64,000 nt of DNA from Ophthalmolycus amberensis (Eukaryota; Chordata; Actinopteri; Perciformes; Zoarcidae): NCBI GenBank assembly GCA_024529925.1, contig JAFEUB010001124.1, forward strand, positions 691,001-755,000, written 5' to 3'. The position numbers and the translations under genes were made by a program. The stretch's first letter is position 1; each line of letters starts with the position of its first letter. Under the pieces are notes generated by a model. That model ran no database searches. It was not told the origin of the DNA and saw only the letters and a program-made list of their open reading frames with translations. Of this stretch, positions 1-10,892 are shown in pieces.

Positions 1-866
1 ATCAATAATCATAATTTATAAACCCGTGGACTTCAATTGCTCATATGTATAGAAGCCCATTCCGACCAAAACAAATACAAGAAAAAAAAAGTTTATTTTT
101 ATTTTTTTTAAATACAGGAAAATAAAAAAGAGAAATTCTGAGATAGAAAGTCGAAATTACGAGATACTTTAACACAACAGTCATAGAAGCAGCTCTTCAT
201 AGGTTACCCTACATTTGACATATAAATGGATTGTGAGTAACGTGGCTTTACGACACATGTAATACTTTAATTGCTTGCTGTTTCATGTGGGATTGTACTC
301 AGCAAACGCACCCTTGAAAGGATTTTCAGCAAGAAGCAGCTCTGGCGTAGAAAGAATAAAACCGACTTTCTCTCTCATAATTTCTCTTTTTAAAATGGGC
401 TTCCATACATACAGTATGTGTTTCAGCACATGTTCAAAACTTTTTGCACGTTCAAAACATAGCCCACATATCTATGTCCTCTGAGAAGTCAAAATATTAC
501 GAAAATAAAGTCCTTAAGAAAAAGTCGACCTGCTGTACAGTTTGCTGTGCATTATGCCGTTGCTCTGCTGCTGGCAGTATTCCCTTCAGACCGGATCCTG
601 GAGTCTTGAGACAGTCCCAAAGGGGATCTATAAGGAAGGGGGGCGCAGAGACAGCGACACAGATACCGGTCAGAGGAAAAACACCACACTGCAGTCCAAA
701 CACTGTGCAAGTCAAAATAACTACAGGCTACAGTCTATATGATATGGGTTTCTCTCCTATTAAAAAACAAAATGCACTGTTCCTTACTGAATCGATACAA
801 ATCACCATTTCACACGACAGTGGTTATACTTTAATTAAAACATAAATATATTGCTATGGGTGTGGC

Positions 867-1064
867 ATTTGCATGTTCTCCCTGTGTAGTGTTTCTCATC
901 AGTCCACCAGTCCAAAGACATGCAGCTTAGGTGAACTGATGACTCTAAATGGCCCATAGGTGTGAATGCTTGTCCTCTCCAGGTTTTGCTTTCGCTCGAT
1001 GTCCGCTTGGATCGGCTCCAGCCCCGAATAGGATAAGCGGTTGCACATAGTGGACGGATGGATG
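867..1064 (+). mobile_element. Degraded LINE 3'-tail repeat (fish GACATGCAG...GGATGG family)
   Basis: The order TGCATGTTCTCCCTGTG, CCAGTCCAAAGACATGCAG, GGTGAACTGATGACTCTAAA, GGTGTGAATGCTTGTC, CGGCTCCAGCCCCGAATAGG, GGATAAGCGG and GGACGGATGGATG follows a repeat that is dispersed by the thousand in fish genomes and ends in a GGAT-type tail. It is non-coding and internally deleted relative to the family as remembered. Assignment to an RTE-like LINE is from memory and less certain than the repeat itself. Confidence 0.6.
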
Positions 1065-2696
1065 TTCGCACTGTCTACGCCTTTGAGTAAAAAAAACATT
1101 TGTGACCAATGATGAAGCAAACTGTTGATTTGAATTATGCTATATAATACAGTTTTTCCATATGAGTTAAACAGCCTTAAAAAAATGGGTAATGTACACC
1201 GGGGGTTGTAGTCTTTAATTTGATTTAATTAGAATGTTTCTAATCCTCATTCCTTGTTAGATATAGATAAGCGGGTCCATTTAAGTGGAAAGGGAGAGCG
1301 TATTGTTCTCGTCGGATTGTTTTCTAAAACTCTGCATCCTCAGGCGTGTCCACTCCACATCAAAGGTCTTTTGTTACTCGGGTTAAAGTACCAGATACTG
1401 GTTAACACAGTACGTTCCAAAAGCTCTATGGTATTGTATTCTTTGGTTAGTATGTAAGAAGTTTGGACATTGTTGATTTTTATTGTAAGGGGGAGATGCA
1501 GTAAGATGAGCATAGAACCCTGCCTGGGAACATGCAGTAAATGTGTTCACTTATTTACAAGAGGCTTCCAGTTGTGTGACCTCCTTATTGCTAGAAAAGC
1601 ATGGAAACCAAGCAGTTCTCTTTCCACAGTTAAAGTTGTTCTTTGATAACAACTTGTATTAAAGGGTGAACTTACCTGTGATAAGGTTTTAGTCGTATCC
1701 GTGTTAACACTCGGGGAGAGAGAGAGCAAAGGGAGTTCATATCTCCTCAGAACTGAGAGAGTCAAATGAGAGCACCTTTTCTCATTGAGATGTTGCAGCT
1801 GGAGTGTGATGCGAAGCTGCTGCCGAGGTTTTTTCACTCCTGTTTTAATGATTCTCCCCCAGCCTCCCACAGATGTCACAGTCTCCTGGGGAAAATGATT
1901 GATTTTGAGTGAGTTGTTAATAGTATTTTTCTTTTGTTGGTCAGTAGCCTCATCGGTTCTGCGGGATTGAAGTGACAACAAAGGCTTTCTTCACAAGTAC
2001 AAGCAGAACCTCCGCACCTAGTTCTCTGAATGTATCCAGCTAATGTGGACCATTACATCGGCCTTATAGCTTAATACGCTTCACTCTAACAATTCATGTT
2101 ATACGGTACATGCCGAGTAAGATGCATTGAAATAATGTCTTTTTAAATTTGAGTCACTTTGAATCTGCTAGTCCTGTTAAGACATGGATACACTTAAGTG
2201 CATGTTGACTTGACTTTCTCAGTGGAATTTGACATAATGGTGAATATAGGTATTTATTATCTATATGCCCCTAATATTAGGATGATTAAGTAGCCCCTTT
2301 AAATGTTGTTTCTTCAACGATAGTGCTCGTTACAACAATATAATCAGCAAAACTTATATTCGATGGTTGGGATCGGTGGAAATGACCACATGAGCAACTG
2401 ATCCTGCTTCCTGTTGGTTCTGGCAATTCACAATAAGTAGTTTTCCTTTCAGAAGCAGTATTTCTCTTTGGTGATTGTAAAATGAAATATGTTCCACTCT
2501 CATTCCAAAATATAATTATGTTTTACTTCAATAAGATTGCAAGAAAAACATTTGTGACTGGGAGCTGGTCAAGGCCATAGTTCTTGTTAATTGACTAGTT
2601 TCCGCCTCAACAGTGAAGAGATGAGTCTCATATCCATAGAAACAGGCATCTGTAGTGCATTTTGTGGATGTAGCATGGAGGCATCAGTAACCGGGC

Positions 2697-2780
2697 ATTC
2701 TATTAGAATGTAAAGAAGTTACATTCTATTAGAATGTAAAGAAGTTACATTGTATTAGAATGTAACTTCTTTACATTCTA
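2697..2780. repeat. 26-bp tandem duplication ending in a 22-bp hairpin
   Basis: A 26-bp unit (ATTCTATTAGAATGTAAAGA...) is present twice in direct tandem (2697-2722, 2723-2748). The second unit (2730-2751) is followed after a 7-nt loop by its exact 22-base reverse complement at 2759-2780. Seen directly in the sequence. The arrangement could arise by slippage or template switching. Confidence 0.9.
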
Positions 2781-4737
2781 TGGCATGAAGTTCCATTCAA
2801 TGTTGAACTATATGCATCTCATATCTCATCTCAGGAAACATGCAAGTAACAAGAATAATTAATTTACTTCCGTTTTGAGCAGAAATTACCATTATTGCCG
2901 TTGAGTGTGTTGTGTGTCTCATGGCTTGACCAGCCACTACACACAGCCCATGATGTCCACTACTGCACAAAGCAAGAACAAAACATGCTGAGATGTTAAA
3001 CATCCATTGAGACATTTCGGGAATGTAGCCCCTCATTTGCTTCTATGTCTTACAATAATCTCCTCCCTTGGCAAATGTATGGCTTCTGTAGTTGCAGCTG
3101 CGGACTTATATACTGTAGGCTCTGTATTTTTTTAGTATTGCAAATTCTTAAAAAAAACAAAAGGGGTGAGCCTTCTAACTGACATTTTCAAAATGATTAG
3201 ACATTTTACATTTGCAGTGATTTGACCCCCCTCCCCCACCACCACCACCACAAAAGGCACACAACAAAGCAGTGGGGTTTAAGTCAAGTCAATCCCAAAA
3301 TCACTATTTAGTTTCAGATAACTTTACATTAAAAGGAATATGAACGGTCACATTGTAAATGTGTTTTCAATTTATTCGCCATTGAAATTAATCTTGCCAA
3401 TATAGAAATAATTCAAAGTTTAGTTCTAGAGTAGATCATTTTGGGCATGGTTAAGAGCGGTACAAGTCATTACCAATACTATAAGGTTATGGCAATCCTA
3501 TAATCATTGTAGAGTAAGGAATGGTACTCCTAGGTATTAAAGAAACCTTTGTTCCCTCTTTCAAATCAATGCTGAGCATTGTCCGCTGCATTGACTGCAA
3601 AGCGAGGTCACATGACTCGCCGTCCCATTCAGACCGATGGGAAATACATTGTCATCTTGTCACAGCATTTGTGTCGAATGGCTCTTAAAAAACTCTTTGA
3701 CCCGACAAAGTGCAAAAATAAAATGGAAAAGGAGATTGGAACGGAAGGTTTATAAATTCAAGTTGCATCAATAGTATAACAAACAGATGTTGAATTGGTG
3801 TTTGAAAAGGAGCAATTTGAATGATGAGAAAAATAAATGCTTTCCTGCGAGGAAGGCAGGATAATAACAAATTGATTAATTAGTAAAACTCAATTAGATG
3901 GTGTTTTCACAGTATGGGTGGGCAGCAGTTTTCTTGTGAATAAACAACTTTTATTTTAAGCCTATATCTAATCCCACCAAAACACTCTGTATACTTGAGG
4001 TCATTTCTCATAAAATATTGTTTTCAATATTTTAAATCCTGCTTTGTTTACATCAATTTTCACTCGCTAGCAGTCTTCTTTCTTGCCTTTTTGGATGCAT
4101 TGCTACGTTTGTTGCCATGTTCCTCCCTCTGCATGTTGATCAGTATAGAATCCACCTGTGCATGCATAATACAGACAAAACAGGGAGTCACTTATTAAAA
4201 CATTGCTCCATAGTGCTGCTGTAGGTAAACACTCTGCAAGGTACCTTGAACGCAAATGCTCTCCGTTGTATTCATTTCACAGATTCCTGCAGGGTTGTGA
4301 ATCTTGTCATACTTAAGTAATTAAAACTCTTATTTTGTTTTCAGTTTGGCACAAACATGTGATTGCTGTGGAAAGCAGTCTCCTCAGCTTTAGCCATTTT
4401 GTGTTGACACAGATGCACTTCGCTGTGTAGTTGCAGGAGAAGAGGGATTTGCCTTTATAGCCCTCCAAGGGAAGCGTGAACGATATTTGAGCTAACAGTG
4501 CATAGTCATACTTTTAACAGTTCATCTTGGGAATAAGTGTTCACCACACAGTGTGCTTCCACTGCAACATCGGACCACCACACTCCACCGGTTACACACT
4601 TCTTCTGCTTGAGGCTCATTGTTTGGCCTTCAGACAGTTTATTCCTGAACGTTATTTTACAGAAGTAGCCCATCACTCTCACAACTATAATAATAATAAA
4701 GCTCAGTGACACAGTTGATACAATACAAATAAATAAA

Positions 4738-4743
<6 letters not shown>

Positions 4744-4775
<32 letters not shown>
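4744..4775. repeat. (AT)n microsatellite
   Basis: About 32 bases of uninterrupted AT dinucleotide, flanked by AT-rich sequence. Confidence 0.95.
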
Positions 4776-4777
<2 letters not shown>

Positions 4778-5528
4778 AGTAAATGATTTCGTAAAATCAA
4801 CAAATAAAAATAAAACAGAAAACCGACGACATCACATAAAAGCCAGTCTGTAAAAATGTGTGTTAAGAAGTGATTTAGAAGAGAGCTGAATTATGTTCAC
4901 TTCTACACAGCGTAAATACATGAAACGATTATAATCTCAAGTACCAAATAAAAACAAACGACTCATTTAAACACAAATATTTAACAATGGTTTGTACAAT
5001 TTGTTAAACTGCCGAAGGTGTTACGTGCAGAAGCGGTGTAGTCCATTCAAAAAACACCAACCCAAGTAAGGTTTAGGAAAATATATCAGTAAAATACATT
5101 TACTTATAAGTTCCAACGAAAAGAGCCCGATTGCTGTATGTCTTCCTCAACTCAGGCCAAAGATCTCCAACAGGAACTGAGATCTATAGAACGAAGGAGG
5201 ACTGGACCGGGTTTATAAAAGACACCGGCTCTCAGGAACAGCAGCGCATTTCAAACTTGTCTGACGTGTCCCGATTTGGGATTTTTATGGACACATTCCA
5301 TTTGATCAGGGGCAGGTGTTTTCAGAGGAGTGTTTATTCAAACGTTGCAGTGAGTGCATTATGTTTCTAAAGGAGCTTTTTGAACTCCAAAGAGAACATG
5401 GATTTCACAGGTTGTGCTCGACTTTGATCAGCCTATTTTGGCCGCTCTAAGCACACGGCTCTGGAAAGCAGCGATATGACAGGTTCAGCCTTGACTTCTG
5501 CTTTTAGAGACTCCCCCACTTGCTCCAC

Positions 5529-5571
<43 letters not shown>

Positions 5572-5590
5572 CGCGCGCATGTGCATGTGC
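5529..5590. repeat. (GT)n / (GC)n alternating purine-pyrimidine tract
   Basis: (GT)n from 5531 to about 5567 runs into GCGTGCGCGCGCATGTGCATGTGC, a long alternating purine-pyrimidine run of the kind that can adopt Z-DNA. Confidence 0.9.
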
Positions 5591-6982
5591 TTAACTCCGC
5601 TCTGAATCTGGGTCAATGCAGTGTCGGCATATTAACTTTCCACAATGACGAATGACAGGGATTGTATTCACAAAGTTACTGTCACATGGTAACGAAGCTT
5701 TGATGCCCATTTTATGCAGTGCAAGCAGAGTTTAAACTTTCCAATATTTTTATTTTTTTTAATCTGTGACAAATAAGCATAAAATGTCGGGGCTCAGCAT
5801 ATTCAAAGAAAAATAGTTCTCTCACTCTGAGAACCCAAGGTATAACATTTTAAAGACATTTCTTCACATGTATTGTAGTGAGACAAATCATCAGCTTCAG
5901 GTTCGCCAACTTCAGTGGGAGTCCATCTCTTGCCATGTTATTTTGCAAAATTCTGCTCATATCTGTGTTTATGGAGACATCCAGCAATCATTGAAAATTG
6001 TTGATTTTCCATTTGCTGTTGAAAGGAAAATATTACCAAGGTCTCACTCTCAAGGCTTGTGTTGTGTTGCTCAGACTTTGTGGAATGTTTTAACATCTTC
6101 TTGTTTTTGTAAAGAACGATTCTACTCTGAGGCGGTTTTCCTACGCACACATTAAACATTAAACATCTTTCTGTAAATCTAAAGGAGGATGCGATTACTA
6201 AAAAAAAACATCCTTCTTCTCTTCTGCCTTCTTGCATAAATGTTGTTTCTCCATGTAAATAAACGGTAGTATCGTGCTGCTCTACTACTAAACCTGCCTG
6301 ATTTAGTGCTTAGTGTGACCTTATTTATCTGCTCCCTGAATGCTTATCATATATTAACCTCATTTGTTAATACATTCATAGCAGTGAAGTTAATCCATGT
6401 TAACATGAACTCACAGAGAGAGGAGTCTTGATTTGGATTCCGCCTGCAAGACCAGATGAGATGATGAGATAGTGACTCCAACGGAGCAAATTTAAACCGC
6501 ACTTTACTTACTGAGCTTTTAAAATACAATTGATCTACTTGAGTGATAGTAAATATAATAAATAATTTCCTCTGATTCACTGATTTTGAGACTGCATACA
6601 ATGTGATACACAGATATCTCCTGGATCTCCATCAAAACAAATACAACAGTGTGCTGATTGGCTTAAGCATCCATGTGTTATGGAATATACTAGCCTGTTA
6701 CCATTCAAAAAGTCAAGTTTGAATATAATATTTGAATGTAATATGTGCAATATGAATTAATGTGCATAATAGGAGTTTAGAGTTCCCGTCTCACCTGCAT
6801 GTGAGGAAGCGGTTTTCATTATTCGGTACATCAATAAAAGCTTTTTTGTACATGTGACTTCCTCTCAGAGACTACGTATGCTCGAGCTCGACCGTACTCA
6901 CGCGCTCTTAGCTGCTCAACACCTGCTCGCTCGTCAGGTTGATATTATAGACGTTGGCTGATGTCTCCGCTCCAATCGTGGC

Positions 6983-7311
6983 CACTTTCAACACCCACAG
7001 ATCTATGTCTCTAATGTGATACACAAACCAACCTTTCAAAAGTTTTCATGAAATGAAACATTTTTTTGACTGAGGTACCTGCCAATTGTCAGGATTATGT
7101 AAGCATGTCCACGGTTTCTCAGAGAACAGTGAAGCTCATTCACACGCCAGCATTCCGTAAACGTACATTTGAAATAAATAAATGATTCAGAAAACAATTA
7201 ACATTTCAAACATTTCATTTTCATTCTTAAAAACCTTTTGAATGGTGGTGTGTATCACAAGAGACGCATCACGCTGTAGACCTCGGGTGTTAAAAGTGGG
7301 TGTTAAAAGTG
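6983..7311. mobile_element. Fold-back MITE-like element with long imperfect inverted ends
   Basis: The left end CACTTTCAACACCCA and the inverse of the right end CACTTTTAACACCCA match at 14 of 15 bases. The match continues inward with gaps through GTGATACACA and TTTCAAAAG / ATTCAAAAG to ATGAAA blocks, about 90 bp per arm around a roughly 120-bp centre. It has no coding capacity, so it would be non-autonomous. The superfamily is not identified. The right end has a doubled GTGTTAAAAGTGG unit. Confidence 0.6.
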
Positions 7312-10300
7312 AGCAATAAAAGCAGCAGAGGCATCAGACGTCTATTCTATCCCGGCCTCCAAAGTCCTAAAAGTCCCCATTACTGTCACAGCCCCACGCT
7401 CGCTGTGTATGTGAAGCAGAATTAAACAAAATAAACCCAATTTATGAATCATGACATCTGTTCAAGTTAATGACTAATGACATTTTTCCAACAAGCAGGC
7501 CCTCAATCATGTAATAAATAGCCAGTGCAGTAGTCCAGCTATGACTGCAAATCCACAGGCACCACATGTGGCACAGCTGTGCTTTCCTGTTTGTGTTAGT
7601 CGGGCCAACAGTATTGAATAGTACCATGACATCTGTTTTCTTTTGTTATTGTTAATAGACTGCTGGATGGAGTAGCTCTGTATGTCAGGTGCTCAATCCA
7701 TACAGACACACACAACAGAGCTCTGACTCAGCAGAATATCTGTCTACACTGCCAGCGCTATGTTTACCTGATTTGTTGAGGTGCACTTATCATCCTGCTA
7801 CAGCCTCTTGCAGTTATAGTATAATATACATCTGAAACACCAAAGCTGTCTGAGAACAACAGAGGGCCTTGATTCGTTTACTTCCATTAAAACACAATAC
7901 ATCAGTCATCTTTAATGGACCATTACAAACAGCAAGAAAAAGAACAATGTAAGCAACCAACGATTCAGCTACACAAAATACACACAAGATCCAGCATGAG
8001 CAAAGAATGTTATTCAAATTGTACTAAAGATGCTTCCAGTGAACTGTAGAACTGACATACAATGGCAAATTTGTTATTTTGTTATGATCTGAACTGCTAA
8101 TGTGGGGAATAGTTGTTCACAAGATTTAGGCGTCTGATGTCATGCATTTTTTTTTCAGCAGACCAAATTCCTATCTGTTGCATCACTGGTTCTTAGCAAA
8201 AAGGTTCCTTGTGGTCTTAAAAAAAGCCCTTCTGCTTCTTTCTGAGATAAAAAATAACCCTGGTACTCTACCACCCAACCATAGCCATACATTTGTCTAG
8301 CTGCAGATGTAGAAACAGCCCTTCCCTGGTTTTCTACTTCATCAGAGCACTGGCGTTGGGTTGATGATACGACCCTCTTTCTTTTTTTTTTGGTGTATCG
8401 TTTGATTTTACATGAATCAAAATGTCACTGAGTAAATTAATCTGTACCTGATAAGATTTAATTCATGAGTTGTTGAAAGGTTTCTGGTGTTCACTGTCGT
8501 CTGAATATAAATCTTAATGAACTGTCGGAGACCTGTCTGCATCTGGCTGTGCTACTTCTTATTAGTGCACTTGGATTTGACTTGGATATGACAAGATAGC
8601 GATATGAGATCATCAGTTTCTTATGTTAATCGAGCATTAATATCTATTAATCTGTTGGGTTTTTTGAAGTTGATAGTGGATTGAATACTGCAAGCTTCCT
8701 TTACCACAATAAAAGCATTCATAGAGTCAATCAATCAATTGTTTTTAGTAAGAAATAATACCTAATTTTCCATTTTTTGTAAAGGTTGGTCAGTGTATCA
8801 TCGGTTTATTCAACTATTTCATCTGAAAAACGTGTTAGTATACATCTGCATTTATTAGGGTTGGTTTTATTTCTGTTTTATGGAATTCTGGGGCAGAAAG
8901 TGACAACTGCACACTACATGCACAACCCGAAAATTAAATTTGAATGAAGACATTTGAATGCTTCGTCGTGGGAATACATGTTTATGGCAGATATTAACTG
9001 GTTTACCAGTGATGTCAGACTGCCTGTAGCCTGTGTTATAATCATAAGGGTATCATGAGACCAGAAATATCCTATTATACACAACAGAGATACACTGTTG
9101 TGTTAAGAGAGTAACACATCACACCATTTGTTCTATTATTTGTACCTCCTCTATTGCTAACTGTGGTTGTTAATCACACCTGATTAAGTGAAAGTATGAT
9201 TAAATCAATCATGAATTGTTTAAATTCCACCTTAAATCCCTGTTTGTCATGGCGAATAAAACAAAAATGCACAGCTTGTTTAACACCTGGTCCACTGAGG
9301 TAATTACTTGCCATCCACTAGCAGCTGTCTCTCTCTCTGTCATGTCATCAGCATTATTTCAGAGAAGCGCTGACACAAGCAGAACCTAAGGTGATAATAT
9401 TGTTTAATGGCCAATAAAAAACAAACGGTATCAAGAAGACCCAACATTAGGTGACAAATGAGCTGCCTCATAGGAAATGGCAGCGTGTGGTGAACTAGCT
9501 ACAGAGGCCATTGTTACCACTCCTTCATGGTTGCCACCCCTGCATTCTGATGATAAAACATTTCATTCAGTCAGCAGTGACAGGATGTGCAAATGGTTTT
9601 CCTGGTGCTCTCAGCCTCCATGACACTAAACTCTAGATTTAAGGTTGTATTGTTTGTCAGCGTTTAGTTTATTGTTCCAGCTGAGTCTGTGTCTGTTTTT
9701 GTACGTAACGAACGTCGATGGAAAGTTGATAAAAACTGTAGTCTGATGGTGATAAGGATGACAAAATCTTAACAAATACATTTCTCTAATGACCCCTAGT
9801 TTACGAAGTGACTCAATTTACCTCGTGCCTTTTTTGACAGCCACATTTATTACATTTATGAAGCATAAGACCTTTGTTAAGGCTGTGCCTGCAAGGTTTT
9901 ATGACCTCGTGTTTTACGAGCGTCTAAATTCCTGCGGAGAAAGACACAGAGAAACATTTGTTTAAAGAACCACTTAAAGAAACTACATGCAAAATAACAT
10001 GTACCTTAATTGATATGCTAGTGCTAGTCTTAGTTAGACTAAGTCCTGTATATAATTATTATAGTTAGTTATTATAGTAAAACTCACTTCACAAAGTGAC
10101 TCTTTTAACTGTTTTGTTTGAATTTGTTCTCATCTTGTTCTGTACAGAACACTCATCTTACATTACTGACTTCATACGTTAATTGTGCAAGCTTGAAGTT
10201 GCCCACATCTCAAACAGTGAAAAGTTTATATATAATAAGTATAGTTACGTCCATCATAACTTACTCTGTTTACAATTATTTTAGTTTCCTGCCATATACA

Positions 10301-10892
10301 CTGGATGTTGATTGCTCTGCTTGCATGTTTCCTCTCACCGGTATGTGTTCACATACCCCCTATCTCGTCTATCACCCAGGAGTTTAATCCTATCCATTCA
10401 TGTATGAAGCATATAGGTACACATGATTATCTGCATAGGTATGTCTGTGTCATGATAATAAGGTCTGTCTATGTTGGTTGATTGTTTAATTCATAATTGA
10501 ATGAATTTGATTGATCCGGTTTTATTGATATTGATTTATATCAAACTATTTGGTACCGTTCTGCAGCTAAGATGGCCCAGCTTTCAAATATGGCAGAATT
10601 AATTAGACGATGTCAGTAACTAGTATTAATTCTGGAAAATAAGTTTAAATTAAATAATCAAGATAGAAAGGGAGTGGTTAGATGTGCCAAACAATGCACC
10701 CCCTTTCTCAAGATAATAATAGCAAGAGAAGTCAGAATAAAGTATAATATATATTTATATAATTTATATATATATATATTGATACTAATACATTATCTAT
10801 TTAAACTGCTACAAGCAATAACGATACATGTATTTTGCTTTCAAAGTGCATCTAAACCACTTTCAGTGTTTCAGTGTGTTTGCTAATCCATT

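Noticed and set aside
444..845. 133-codon + strand frame rich in Cys/Ser near the left edge
   Set aside because: No similarity to a known family that I recognise, overlaps frames on the other strand, and has no splice or promoter context; probably chance.
1547..1981. Full 144-codon - strand frame as a protein gene
   Set aside because: No recognisable domain and no start context. Only the internal splice-bounded part is kept as a speculative finding.
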